In this document: positions 52,810 to 61,774 of the stretch, in pieces
Numbering within the stretch: the stretch's first letter is position 1
Layout: each line of letters starts with the position of its first letter
From: Microbacterium pumilum
Lineage (GTDB): Bacteria > Actinomycetota > Actinomycetes > Actinomycetales > Microbacteriaceae
Direction: 5' to 3'
Assembly (NCBI RefSeq): GCF_039530225.1
Contig: NZ_BAAAOH010000001.1
Span: forward strand, 3,906,001-3,970,000
Length of the DNA: 64,000 nt
Program-made: the position numbers and the translations under genes
Notes under the pieces: generated by a model
Databases searched by the model: none
Seen by the model: only the letters and a program-made list of their open reading frames with translations
What the model was told of the DNA's origin: nothing

Positions 52810-54909
52810 TCACCGACTGACGAAGGCCTTGGTCGACCACGCATCGAGTGAGAGTGCGGTGCCCGCCTCGAGGGCGGCGCCCGTCACCAGGTCGGTGACG
52901 GGAAGCGAAAGGGTGATCTGCTGTTCGGGGAAGCCCCAGTTGAAGACGAACCACGCACGCTGTCCGGTTGGCAGCAAGCCGGACGAGACCGTGACGGGCA
53001 GAGATGTCGTGCCGGCAAGCTGCGAACCGATCGCGGTGGGTGCGGCCCATCGTGCGATGTCGGAGGCGAACTCGGGCGAGGGCACCGTGCCGACGACCGA
53101 AACGCGCCCGGCACCGGCGCGGTTGGTGGTGACGGCCGGGAACTCGTCGAAGCGAGGGTGCTCGTAGCGGGCGAGCACCTCGGCGCCGTCGACGATGAGA
53201 CCGTCGAGCCACAGCGTTGCGGCCGCCGAGTCGGTGCGGAGTCCGTCCGTGCCGGTCACGGGGATGCTCGCGTCGAGGTTGGAGTACTCGTCGTAGCGAA
53301 CGCCCGCCGCTTCGCTGAGCCCGGGGGGCGCGACTTCGACGCGGGCGCGGGCTTCGTCGTCGGCGTAGCCCGTGCGCACACCCATCACGAGGTGTCCGCC
53401 CTGCTCGGCGTAGTCACGCAGGAGTGCGAGATCGGCATCCGTCGTGATGTACAGCCCGGCCGCCACGATGACCGGGAAGCGCGTGGCCAGTTCCGCGGCG
53501 CCGATGCCGTGAGCCTGGTCGACGTGGAGGATGCGCGCCTGCCGCCCCGAATCGACGACTCCGCGGTGGAAGCTGTCGATGATGTGCTCGTAGGCGCGGG
53601 TGTCCTTGCCCCCGCCGGATTGGAACGGCGGCGTGAACTGAAGGGCGAAACGGCTCGGGTTCGACCACAGGATCGCCACGTCGGCATCCGGCTCGTAGCC
53701 GTCGAGGGCGTCGCCGATGCTGCCGAGCGCGGCACCGAGTTCTGCGGCTTCGCGATAGATGCGTCCGGGCACGAGACTGTGCGGCAGCACGCCGCCCCAG
53801 TACGTCTCTGCGCCGTACGGAAGCGTGTGCCAGTGCCAGTACTCGATCATCGCCGCGCCCCTCGAGATCAGCGCGAAGGCGGACTGGGCGAGCTGTCCTG
53901 GATAGGGCGGGAAGTTCAGGTCGGGCCCGCTGATCGACTGGGCGTTCGTCTCGGTGACGAGGTATCTCGACTGCTTCGACGAGAACAGCCGGTCGGCCTG
54001 ACGGAACAGTCCCGCGACCCCCGTCGTGGTCCAGTGGCTCAACTCGGGCTCGGACCTCAGCGCGTCGAGGCGATCCTGCGTGCCGTAGTAGGGGTTTCCC
54101 GCCGTGATGTCGAGACGCTCGTTGAGCTTCTCGTCATCGACGGCGGGCCGCGGGTAGGCCAGGCATGTCATCACGAACTGGTCGTCCCGGCGGAACTCAT
54201 CGACGAGATCGGCCTGCCAGGCGATGAACTCGGTCGTCAGTGTGGCCTGATAGCGACGCCACGCGAGGTCGTATTGCGGGAAAGTGTTGCCGTCGGGGCG
54301 CCACAGCTGCGACCACTCGGTGAGGCGGTGCGACCAATAGGTCAGCCCCCACTCCCGGTTGAGCGTCTCGACGTCGCCGTACCGTTCCCTCAGCGACTCC
54401 ACGAACCCGGCGAACACGCCCTCGTTGTGGAAGAGCTCGAGCCCGGGCTCGTTGTCGACCTGGAACCCGATCACTGAAGGGTGCCGAGCGTGTCGCTCCA
54501 GGATCGCGCGGATGACGCGCTCGGCGTACGTGCGGAATACCGGGTGGGTGAAGTCGACCTCCTGGCGGGCGCCCCACGGGATCCGGACGCCCGTGGCGCG
54601 CTCGCCCGCGATCTCGGGGTGGGAGACCTGCAGCCACGGCGGCACCGCGTACGTCGGCGTGCCCAGAATGACCCGGATGCCGCGCGAGTATGCGCCGTCC
54701 AGCACCGGCGTGAGCCAGTCGAGGTCGAATTCGCCATCGCGCGGCTCCCAGGTCGACCACACCGATTCGCCGACGCGGATGACGGTGAAACCCGCTGCCT
54801 TCATCAGGTCGAGATCGACTTCGAGCCGATCCGCCAGGTGGTACTCGGCGTAATACGCGGCCCCGAAGAGAACGCCACTGGGGCGGTAGCCGTTGGTGAG
54901 TGAAACCAT
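52810..54909 (-). CDS. beta-galactosidase, glycoside hydrolase family 42
   Basis: 699 residues, full length for GH42 and without a signal peptide. The barrel begins LFGAAYYAEYHLADRLEVDLDLMKAAGFTVIRVGESVWSTWEP. The acid/base Glu is in FQVDNEPGLELFHNEG and the nucleophile Glu in YLVTETNAQSISG; EYWHWHTLPYGAETYWGGVLPHS is another family landmark. A trimerisation domain and C-terminal beta domain follow. ATG 54909 is preferred; the long open frame upstream crosses the operators. First gene of the operon: GH42, binding protein, two permeases, GH35. Confidence 0.95.
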   Translation of the reverse strand: MVSLTNGYRPSGVLFGAAYYAEYHLADRLEVDLDLMKAAGFTVIRVGESVWSTWEPRDGEFDLDWLTPVLDGAYSRGIRVILGTPTYAVPPWLQVSHPEIAGERATGVRIPWGARQEVDFTHPVFRTYAERVIRAILERHARHPSVIGFQVDNEPGLELFHNEGVFAGFVESLRERYGDVETLNREWGLTYWSHRLTEWSQLWRPDGNTFPQYDLAWRRYQATLTTEFIAWQADLVDEFRRDDQFVMTCLAYPRPAVDDEKLNERLDITAGNPYYGTQDRLDALRSEPELSHWTTTGVAGLFRQADRLFSSKQSRYLVTETNAQSISGPDLNFPPYPGQLAQSAFALISRGAAMIEYWHWHTLPYGAETYWGGVLPHSLVPGRIYREAAELGAALGSIGDALDGYEPDADVAILWSNPSRFALQFTPPFQSGGGKDTRAYEHIIDSFHRGVVDSGRQARILHVDQAHGIGAAELATRFPVIVAAGLYITTDADLALLRDYAEQGGHLVMGVRTGYADDEARARVEVAPPGLSEAAGVRYDEYSNLDASIPVTGTDGLRTDSAAATLWLDGLIVDGAEVLARYEHPRFDEFPAVTTNRAGAGRVSVVGTVPSPEFASDIARWAAPTAIGSQLAGTTSLPVTVSSGLLPTGQRAWFVFNWGFPEQQITLSLPVTDLVTGAALEAGTALSLDAWSTKAFVSR

Positions 54910-54967
54910 CCTGAATGAACTCCGTTGTGTCGTCTTCGTGGGGCTTACGGAGCACGCTATTGGGGAA

Positions 54968-55012
54968 TGTTTTCGATAACAAGCTTTCGTGACCAGAATG
55001 TTATCGATAAAC
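54968..55012. promoter_or_regulatory. two LacI-type operators in the GH42/LacI divergent region
   Basis: TGTTTTCGATAACA (54968-54981) and TGTTATCGATAAAC (54999-55012) are near-palindromes around a central TCGA, 31 bases apart centre to centre, about three helical turns on one DNA face. They lie 59 bases upstream of the GH42 start and 78 bases upstream of the lacI-type start. This AT-rich patch stands out in otherwise GC-rich sequence. The layout fits repression with DNA looping or cooperative binding. Confidence 0.8.
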
Positions 55013-55089
55013 TGAGCACGCTTCATTGACATGCGGATGTCACGCGCGCCGCTAGTCTCAAGCCACCAGCACACGCATCGGAGGTCCCG

Positions 55090-56145
55090 ATGGATGCGGA
55101 CGCAGCCAGCGCTCCGGCACCAGCCACCGAACCGCCGCCCGCCGAATCCCCGAACGGAAAGGCCGCGACGATCTATGACGTCGCCCGGGTGGCGGGCGTG
55201 TCGCACCAGACCGTCAGCCGATTCATCAAGGGGTACGAGGGCATCCGGCCCGAGACTCGGGACCGAGTGCTCGCGGCACTGCAGCAGCTCGGCTACCGAC
55301 CGAATCTGACCGCCCGGTCGCTGCGCAAGGGCACCTCGCATCGCATCGCGGCCCTGACCCACGCGATCGATCAGGTCGGCCCCAGCCGGATCGTGCAGGG
55401 CGCGAGCGAAGCAGCGCGCGAGGCCGGTTACCTCCTCGACATCGTCTCACTCGACATGGCCGATTCCCGGTCGATCCAGGAGGCACTGGAGCTCGTCCAT
55501 CAGCTGGATGTCGCCGGAGTCCTGGCGCTTGCATCGACGGATGAGATGGCTGACGCCTTCGCCGCCGCCGACTTCCGGGTGCCGACGTTCATCGCGTCGG
55601 AGAAGGACGACGTGCTCACGGGTCACCCCGAGCTGACCAACCGCGGCTTTCCGGCGGTGATCGCACACCTGGTCGACCTCGGCCATGAGGGATTCGTGCA
55701 CATCGCCGGACCCTCGACATGGTTGGCGGCGCGTAACCGATCGCGGGCCTTCACGTCCGCCCTCGCGGTCCACGGACTCGACCCGATCGCGATCCTCGCC
55801 GGCGACTGGTCGGCGAAGTCCGGGTACGACGCCGTCGCCCGCCTGTCGCAGGAGCTGCCGGCGACCGCGATCGTGGCCTCGAACGACCAGATGGCTCTCG
55901 GCGCGATGCTCGCCCTCACCCACCGCGGCCTTCGTGTGCCCGACGACGTGAGTGTCACCGGCGTGGATGACATTCCCGAAGCCGCATACTTCTCGCCACC
56001 GCTCACCACACTGCGGATCGACTTCGCAGCCCAGGGCCGGGCCGCGGTGATGGAGCTGCTCGGTGGAGTGTACGAAGGCACGCCGCCACTGCAGTCAGAC
56101 CTGGTGATCCGCAACTCGACCGGCCGAGTCGGCGGCTCGCCGTAG
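55090..56145 (+). CDS. LacI-family transcriptional regulator
   Basis: 351 residues. After a 25-residue Ala/Pro-rich leader comes the LacI DNA-binding domain TIYDVARVAGVSHQTVSRFIKGYEGIRPETRDRVLAALQQLGYRPN (about 27-73). The sugar-binding core then follows, including IAALTHAIDQVGPSRIVQGASEAARE, DWSAKSGYDAV and VSVTGVDDIPEAAYFSPPLTTL. It is divergent from the GH42 operon and is the natural ligand-sensing repressor for the two operators at 54968-55012. ATG 55090 follows GGAGGTCCCG. Confidence 0.96.
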   Translation: MDADAASAPAPATEPPPAESPNGKAATIYDVARVAGVSHQTVSRFIKGYEGIRPETRDRVLAALQQLGYRPNLTARSLRKGTSHRIAALTHAIDQVGPSRIVQGASEAAREAGYLLDIVSLDMADSRSIQEALELVHQLDVAGVLALASTDEMADAFAAADFRVPTFIASEKDDVLTGHPELTNRGFPAVIAHLVDLGHEGFVHIAGPSTWLAARNRSRAFTSALAVHGLDPIAILAGDWSAKSGYDAVARLSQELPATAIVASNDQMALGAMLALTHRGLRVPDDVSVTGVDDIPEAAYFSPPLTTLRIDFAAQGRAAVMELLGGVYEGTPPLQSDLVIRNSTGRVGGSP

Positions 56146-56156
56146 GCGGCCCTTCA

Positions 56157-56255
56157 TGAACGTGTCGGCCAAGACCGTCTCCAACGTCGTGACCGGCGCG
56201 GTGCATGTCAGGCCTTCGACACGATCGGTCGTCGAGGCCGGCCATGCGATCTGAG
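56157..56255 (+). pseudogene. remnant of a second LacI-type DNA-binding domain
   Basis: A 33-codon frame, ATG to TGA, reads NVSAKTVSNVVTGAVHVRPSTRSVVEA, which matches the recognition helix and hinge approach of LacI regulators (VSxxTVSNVVxGxxxVRPxTRxRVxxA). It differs clearly from the intact neighbour (VSHQTVSRFIKG), so it is not a tandem copy of it. A one-base shift upstream restores A-A-L before the motif, indicating decay. No sugar-binding domain follows. Confidence 0.6.
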
Positions 56256-56308
56256 ACGAGCCCTTGCGGCACAGCCTCGATCGAGCAGGATCGAAGAAGC
56301 ACGTGACG

Positions 56309-56334
56309 GTCGCTCTCAATAGCCTGAGAGCGAC
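56309..56334. terminator. hairpin terminator upstream of the DUF1801 gene
   Basis: A perfect 10-bp inverted repeat GTCGCTCTCA / TGAGAGCGAC (arms 56309-56318 and 56325-56334) with a 6-base loop. It lies after the LacI remnant and 48 bases before the next gene start, so it probably ends the LacI transcript. Confidence 0.65.
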
Positions 56335-56382
56335 GAATCGTACGGGCCGGCATCGCCGGCCAGCATCCGAAGGAGAATCACG

Positions 56383-56823
56383 ATGGCCAAGAGCGACACA
56401 TCCACAGGACTGACCGCCGAGGAGCGCGAAGCCGTCAAGCAGCGGGCGAAGGAGCTGCGCGACCAGGAGAAGGCCGGTAAGAACCGCGCTGCGGGTGAGA
56501 AGGCGGTCTTGGATGCCATCGCCGGTCTGGAGCCGGAAGACAAGCCGCTCGCCGAAGGCCTCTACAAGGTCGTGAGCGAAGTCGCGCCGGATCTGGTGCC
56601 GAAGACCTACTACGGCATGCCGGGGTTCGCCAACGACGAGGGCAAGATCGTGGTGTTCATCCAGCCGGCGAAGAAGTTCAAGACGCGCTACGCGACCATC
56701 GGCTTCGAAGACCGCGCCAACCTCGACGACGGTGACACCTGGCCTATCGGCTTCGCGGTCCGCAAGTGGACGCCGGCCGTAGAGAAGAAGGTCACGGAAC
56801 TCGTGCGCAAGGCGGTCAGCTGA
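56383..56823 (+). CDS. DUF1801-like protein with basic/acidic helical N-terminus
   Basis: 146 residues. The first 45 are a charged helix (TAEEREAVKQRAKELRDQEKAGKNRAAGEK). The rest has the DUF1801 core: LVPKTYYGMPGFANDEGKIVVFIQPAKKFKTRYATIGF, then LDDGDTWPIGFAVRKWTPAVEKKVTELV. ATG 56383 has AGGAGAAT upstream. Function is unknown. It stands alone between two transcription units. Confidence 0.78.
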   Translation: MAKSDTSTGLTAEEREAVKQRAKELRDQEKAGKNRAAGEKAVLDAIAGLEPEDKPLAEGLYKVVSEVAPDLVPKTYYGMPGFANDEGKIVVFIQPAKKFKTRYATIGFEDRANLDDGDTWPIGFAVRKWTPAVEKKVTELVRKAVS

Positions 56824-56897
56824 CGCGGCACTCCATCTGAGGCGAATCATCGCAGAGGTTTCGGGCCGCTGCATCATACCCTTCTGCGGCCGTGTGC

Positions 56898-56925
56898 TCG
56901 ACGCGGCTGTGCACGGGCGTAAAGT
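56898..56925 (+). promoter_or_regulatory. candidate promoter of the olefin cluster
   Basis: TCGACG (56898-56903) and TAAAGT (56920-56925) with a 16-base spacer form a weak -35/-10 pair, 49 bases before the oleA GTG, whose ribosome site is GGAGG. The 150-base gap contains nothing else recognisable. Confidence 0.4.
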
Positions 56926-56973
56926 AGCCCTCTTGAGGAACTGTGCCTGACGGGCCCGTTCAACGGAGGTCCC

Positions 56974-57996
56974 GTGGCTGGAAATGCGAACACCCGCTTC
57001 GACAACGTCTCGCTGCTGTCGGTGGCGAGCACCTTGCCCAGTCGGGTGACGACGTCGGAGGAGATCGAGGACCGCCTCTCGTCGGCGCTTCGGCGCCTGA
57101 AGCTGCCCGGCGGTCTGCTGCAGCGAGTGGCCGGGGTTCTCGAGCGCCGTAACTGGGCGGCCGACGAGTCCTCCGATGAGGCGACGGTGCAAGCGGGTCG
57201 TCGCGCACTCGCCGAGGCCGGCGTGGACCCTTCTGAGGTCGGCCTCCTCATCAACACGTCTGTCACGCGGAAGCATCTCGAACCCTCGGTGGCGGTGCGG
57301 CTGCACCACGGCCTCGGGCTGCCGACCTCGGCCATCAACTTCGACGTCGCCAATGCATGCCTCGGATTCGTCAGCGGCATGAGTCTCGCCGCGAGCATGA
57401 TCGAGTCCGGCCAGATCCGGTATGCGATCGTCGTCAACGGCGAAGACGCGGACGAGATCCAGACCAACACGATCCGTCGTCTGCTGCGGCCGGATGTCGG
57501 TCGCGACGGCTTCATGAGCGAATTCGCGTCGCTCACGCTCGGATCGGGTTCGGCGGCCGCGGTGCTCGGCCGCACCGACGAGCACCCCGCGGCGCACCGC
57601 ATCCTCGGCGGAGTCACGCGCGCCGCCACTCAGTTCCACGAGCTGTGCGTCGGGAGCGTGGACGGCATGTTCACGGATGCGAAGGCACTTCTGAAGGGCG
57701 GACTCGACCTCGTCGTCTCCGCATGGAAGGAGGCCTCGGTGGACTGGAACTGGTCGTCGATGGACCGGTACATCACCCACCAGGTGTCCTCGGTGCATAC
57801 CGCCGCCATCGTCAAGGCGGCGAAGCTCGATCGCACCCGCGTGCCTGTCACGTTCCCCCAGTACGGCAACGTGGGGCCGGCTTCGATCCCCATCACGCTC
57901 GTCGAAGAGCAGGCGACGCTCTCCAAGGGAGATCGCGTGCTGCTGATGGGCGTCGGCTCGGGGCTCAACACCGCAATGATGGAACTCGCCTGGTGA
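56974..57996 (+). CDS. oleA: OleA: thiolase-fold acyl-CoA condensing enzyme of long-chain olefin biosynthesis
   Basis: 340 residues of the KAS III / thiolase superfamily. The catalytic Cys129 is in FDVANACLGFVSG. Glu103 in RKHLEPS corresponds to the glutamate used by OleA in place of a simple His-Asn mechanism; ITHQVSSVH and FPQYGNVGPAS supply the His and Asn. It joins two fatty acyl-CoAs head to head into a beta-keto acid. The GTG start has GGAGG 5 bases upstream. The stop overlaps the oleBC start (GTGA), and the downstream Ole genes settle the OleA over FabH assignment. Confidence 0.92.
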   Translation: MAGNANTRFDNVSLLSVASTLPSRVTTSEEIEDRLSSALRRLKLPGGLLQRVAGVLERRNWAADESSDEATVQAGRRALAEAGVDPSEVGLLINTSVTRKHLEPSVAVRLHHGLGLPTSAINFDVANACLGFVSGMSLAASMIESGQIRYAIVVNGEDADEIQTNTIRRLLRPDVGRDGFMSEFASLTLGSGSAAAVLGRTDEHPAAHRILGGVTRAATQFHELCVGSVDGMFTDAKALLKGGLDLVVSAWKEASVDWNWSSMDRYITHQVSSVHTAAIVKAAKLDRTRVPVTFPQYGNVGPASIPITLVEEQATLSKGDRVLLMGVGSGLNTAMMELAW

Positions 57997-60683
57997 CCGA
58001 GGGCGCCACACTTCCCCCGTCCGGCCTGCCCGGACTCGATCCTCGCTTCAGCCGCATCGTCAGCGCACCGGGCCGGGGCATCGATGCAGGACTCGATCGT
58101 GAGTGGCATTGCCTCGACACCGGGGACGAACTGGCCAGGCTGGGCGTCCGGCCCGTGGGCACGATCCTCGCGGTGCACGGCAACCCGACCTGGTCGTATC
58201 TCTGGCGTGCGCTCGTCACGGAGTCCGTGCGTGCCGCCGAGGCGGGCGAGCCGGCGTGGCGCGTCGTCGCCGTCGACCAGCTCGACATGGGATTCTCGGA
58301 GCGCACCGGAACGCACCGTCCGCTCGCGCAGCGCGTCTCGGACCTCGGGGCGCTCAGCGAGGCTCTCGCGCTCGACTCGCCGGTCGTGACGCTCGGCCAC
58401 GACTGGGGCGGTGTGGTGTCACTCGGCTGGGCGGTCGGCCATCCGGCATCCGTCGCCGGGGTCATGCTGCTCAATACGGCGGTTCACCAGCCCGACGGCG
58501 TGCCGATCCCGGCGCCGCTGCGTCTCGCGGGTGCACGCGGGGTGCTCGCGGCCTCGACGGTTGCCACCACGGCATTCCTCGACACGACGCTCGCGCTTGC
58601 ATCGCCGGCATTGGATGCCGCGACCAAAGACGCGTACCGCGCGCCGTACCGGTCCGCCGACCGGCGTCGCGCGATCGGCGACTTCGTCGCCGACATCCCG
58701 GTCGACGGCAGTCATGCGAGCAGTCCCGAACTGGCGCGCATCGCCGCGGGTGTCGCCGAGCTGGACGTACCCGCGCTCCTGCTGTGGGGGCCTCGCGACC
58801 CGATCTTCAGCGACCGCTACCTCGACGACCTCGTGGACCGCCTGCCGCATGCCCAGGTGCATCGGTTCGAGGGGGCGGGCCACCTGCTGGCCGAGGATCG
58901 TCCCTATGCCGACGCCCTGCTGGCGTGGCTCGGCGATCACGGCGAACGCCTCACCGGGCGAGGTGCGGAGTCGCTGCGCGCCGCTGCCACCACTGTCTCT
59001 GGATCCACGGAAGATTCGGACTTCGTGCCGATCTGGCGAGGTCTCGACGACCGCCGGGGCGATGAGGCGATCGCCGTCATCGATATGTCGACCCGCAGGT
59101 CCGAGCCGCCGCGACGGGTGAGCTGGCGTCAGCTCGACGACCGCGTGCGCCGAATCGCGACCGGGCTGTATCGGGTGGGTGTCCGGCGGGGCGATCGTGT
59201 GTCACTCCTCGTCAAGCCCGGCCCCACTCTCTCAGCCGTCGTCTACGCCTGCCTGCGGATCGGCGCCGTCGTTGTCGTAGCCGACGCCGGCCTCGGCGTG
59301 CGAGGCCTCACACGCGCGGTGCGCGGGTCCTGGCCGGACTTCATCATCGGTGAGACCCTCGGCCTCACGGCGGCGCGCGCGCTCGGCTGGCCGGGAGTGC
59401 GGATCTCGGCTGCGCGCCTTCCGAGGGCGGCGGCCGCGGCGCTCGGCGTCTCGTACAGCCTCAGCGACCTCGTCCGCGGGGGCGATGACGCGACCCTTCC
59501 CGCCGCTCCGCTCCCCGACGACGACGCGGCCATCCTCTTCACGTCGGGATCGACAGGACCGGCGAAGGGTGTCGCCTACACGCACCGACAGCTGTCCGCG
59601 CTGCGAGACGTGCTGGCGGCGCACTTCGGCGTGACGCACGAGTCGGGGCTGGTCACCGGATTCGCTCCGTTCGCCTTACTGGGCCCGGCGCTCGGCACCC
59701 GCTCAGTGACCCCCGATATGGATGTGTCGTCGCCGCGCACGCTCACCGCGACGGCGGTGGCAGCCGCCGTGCGCGAGTCGGATGCCCGGATCGTGTTCCT
59801 CTCCCCTGCCGCCATCCTGAATGTGGTCGACACCGCGGGGGCGCTCGCCGCCGAAGACCGCGATGCGCTCGCTCGCGTGCAGACGTTCCTCTCCACGGGC
59901 GCTCCGATCAGCGCACGGCTTCTCGAATCGGCCGCCGAGCTCATGCCGAACGCGACACCGCACACGCCGTACGGGATGACCGAGTGCCTGCTCGTGACGG
60001 ATGTCACGCTCGACGGCGTGCGCGAGGCCGCCGAAAGCCCCGATGCGGGCGTGTGCGTCGGGCGCCCGATCGGCTCGAATCGCGTACTCGTCAGCGCACT
60101 CGACGCCGACGGACGCGCGACGGGTGTGCCCGGCGACGAGCCCGGAGTCCTCGGTGAGATCGTCGTCTCGGCGCCCCACCTCAAGGACCACTACGACCGG
60201 CTGTGGCTCACCGACCGTGCCGCGGAGCGCGAGACCGACACCGGCGACGCGGCGGACGCATCATCCCCCCGCTGGCACCGCACCGGAGACGTCGGCCACC
60301 TGGACGAGCTCGGACGCCTCTGGGTCGAGGGGCGGATGCCGCACGTCATCGTGTCGGGGGACGGTCCGATCGCTCCCGTCGGACCGGAGCAGCAGGTCGA
60401 GCGCGTCGACGCGGTGCGCCGCGCGGCCGTGGTCGGCGTCGGACCGCACGGACTGCGCCAGGCGGTCGCTGTCGTCGAGACCCTGCCGCCGGCCGCGCAC
60501 GCGGGGCTCGCCGAGCCCCACCTCACCCGTGCCGTGCGTGCGAGCACCGGCATCCCCCTCGTGGCCGTGCTCGCCGTCCCACGGCTGCCCACCGACATCC
60601 GGCACAACTCGAAGATCGACCGGTCTAGGCTCTCGGCCTGGGCGGAACGCGTCCTCGCCGGAGGAAGGCCCGACGCGCCGTGA
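57993..60683 (+). CDS. oleBC: OleBC fusion: beta-lactone decarboxylase plus beta-lactone synthetase
   Basis: 896 residues. Residues 25-320 are an alpha/beta-hydrolase of haloalkane-dehalogenase type (OleB): VHGNPTWSYLWR, nucleophile Asp137 in GHDWGG, and His297 in GAGHLLAED. A linker of about 25 residues leads to an ANL adenylating domain (OleC) from about 345: FTSGSTGPAKG at 516-526, PYGMTECL, WHRTGDVGHLDELGRLWVEGR and NSKIDRSRL with the catalytic Lys. OleC makes a beta-lactone from the OleD product; OleB decarboxylates it to a cis-olefin. The fused form is the known actinobacterial arrangement. GTG start coupled to oleA; the stop overlaps oleD. Confidence 0.93.
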   Translation: MTEGATLPPSGLPGLDPRFSRIVSAPGRGIDAGLDREWHCLDTGDELARLGVRPVGTILAVHGNPTWSYLWRALVTESVRAAEAGEPAWRVVAVDQLDMGFSERTGTHRPLAQRVSDLGALSEALALDSPVVTLGHDWGGVVSLGWAVGHPASVAGVMLLNTAVHQPDGVPIPAPLRLAGARGVLAASTVATTAFLDTTLALASPALDAATKDAYRAPYRSADRRRAIGDFVADIPVDGSHASSPELARIAAGVAELDVPALLLWGPRDPIFSDRYLDDLVDRLPHAQVHRFEGAGHLLAEDRPYADALLAWLGDHGERLTGRGAESLRAAATTVSGSTEDSDFVPIWRGLDDRRGDEAIAVIDMSTRRSEPPRRVSWRQLDDRVRRIATGLYRVGVRRGDRVSLLVKPGPTLSAVVYACLRIGAVVVVADAGLGVRGLTRAVRGSWPDFIIGETLGLTAARALGWPGVRISAARLPRAAAAALGVSYSLSDLVRGGDDATLPAAPLPDDDAAILFTSGSTGPAKGVAYTHRQLSALRDVLAAHFGVTHESGLVTGFAPFALLGPALGTRSVTPDMDVSSPRTLTATAVAAAVRESDARIVFLSPAAILNVVDTAGALAAEDRDALARVQTFLSTGAPISARLLESAAELMPNATPHTPYGMTECLLVTDVTLDGVREAAESPDAGVCVGRPIGSNRVLVSALDADGRATGVPGDEPGVLGEIVVSAPHLKDHYDRLWLTDRAAERETDTGDAADASSPRWHRTGDVGHLDELGRLWVEGRMPHVIVSGDGPIAPVGPEQQVERVDAVRRAAVVGVGPHGLRQAVAVVETLPPAAHAGLAEPHLTRAVRASTGIPLVAVLAVPRLPTDIRHNSKIDRSRLSAWAERVLAGGRPDAP

Positions 60684-61648
60684 TCGTGCTCCTCACGGGG
60701 GCGTCCGGGTTCCTCGGCCGGGCCGTCGCGAGCGAGCTGGTGGCCGGCGGCCACGACGTGCGCACTCTGCAGCGACGGCCATCGGAGGTCGACGGAGTCA
60801 CCGACATCCTGGGCTCGATCACCGATCCGCTGGTCGTTGAGCGGGCGATCGACGGGGCGCATGGCGTGGTGCACCTCGCCGCGAAGGTCTCGCTGGCGGG
60901 CCGCGCAGAGGACTTCCGCACCGTGAATGTGGCCGGAACGCGATCGATGCTGGATGCCGCCGAGCGCGCCGGTGTGGCTCGCTTCGTCCAGGTCTCGTCT
61001 CCGTCGGTCGCGCACGCGGGTTCGGCCCTGGCCGGCGTGGGTGCCGCGCCGGCCGACCCTCGACGCGCGCGCGGCGAGTACGCGCGTACGAAGGCGGAGG
61101 GCGAACTGATCGCGCTTGCGCGGGACTCGGCCGAGATGAATGTCGTGGCCATCCGTCCTCACCTCGTCTGGGGGCCGGGAGACACCCAGCTCACCGCTCG
61201 CATCGTCGACCGCGCCCGCAGGCGGCGGCTGCCGTTGCTCAACGGCGGCACCGCGCTCATCGACTCGACCTATGTGGACAACGCCGCGACTGCGATCTCG
61301 GCGGCTCTCAGCCGCACCCCCGAAGCGCACGGCAAGGCATACGTCGTCACCAACGGCGAGCCACGACCGGTCGGTGACCTGCTCGCGGGCATCTGCCTCG
61401 CGGCGGGTGTGCGGCCGCCGCGCTGGAGCATTCCGGCCGGGCTCGGGCGCGCCGCCGGCTCGATGATCGAGCGTGTGTGGGCGATCCGGCCCGGGGCCGA
61501 CGAGCCGCCGATGACCCGCTTTCTCGCGGAGCAGCTGTCGACGGCGCACTGGTTCGACCAGCGCGAGACGCGCCGGGCGCTGGCGTGGTCACCGGCCGTC
61601 TCGATCGACGAGGGGCTGCGGCGCCTGGCGGCGAGCTACTCCCGCTGA
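60680..61648 (+). CDS. oleD: OleD: NAD(P)-dependent beta-keto acid reductase (extended SDR)
   Basis: 322 residues of the 3-beta-HSD/extended SDR type. The cofactor motif LLTGASGFLGRAVASEL is near the N-terminus; VQVSSPSVAH and the Y-x3-K motif EYARTKAEGE supply the catalytic residues. IRPHLVWGPGD and DSTYVDNAATAI follow as in sterol dehydrogenase-like enzymes. It reduces the beta-keto acid made by OleA to the beta-hydroxy acid. The GTG start overlaps the oleBC stop by 4 bases, so all three genes are translationally coupled. Confidence 0.93.
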   Translation: MIVLLTGASGFLGRAVASELVAGGHDVRTLQRRPSEVDGVTDILGSITDPLVVERAIDGAHGVVHLAAKVSLAGRAEDFRTVNVAGTRSMLDAAERAGVARFVQVSSPSVAHAGSALAGVGAAPADPRRARGEYARTKAEGELIALARDSAEMNVVAIRPHLVWGPGDTQLTARIVDRARRRRLPLLNGGTALIDSTYVDNAATAISAALSRTPEAHGKAYVVTNGEPRPVGDLLAGICLAAGVRPPRWSIPAGLGRAAGSMIERVWAIRPGADEPPMTRFLAEQLSTAHWFDQRETRRALAWSPAVSIDEGLRRLAASYSR

Positions 61649-61774
61649 GCCCGTGGTCGGTGTGATCGCCGGCCGAGCCCCGGTCGCCCGCCGGTCGAGG
61701 GATGCCGGGAGGTCTTGACGGCGGAGCGAGTGCCCGGTTGCATCGAGACGGGGGAACACAGAAGGGCGCACGCG

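Noticed and set aside
56211..56239. Imperfect palindrome around TTCGACACGATCGGTCGTCGA as an operator
   Set aside because: It falls inside the LacI-domain remnant and can be explained by its coding origin.
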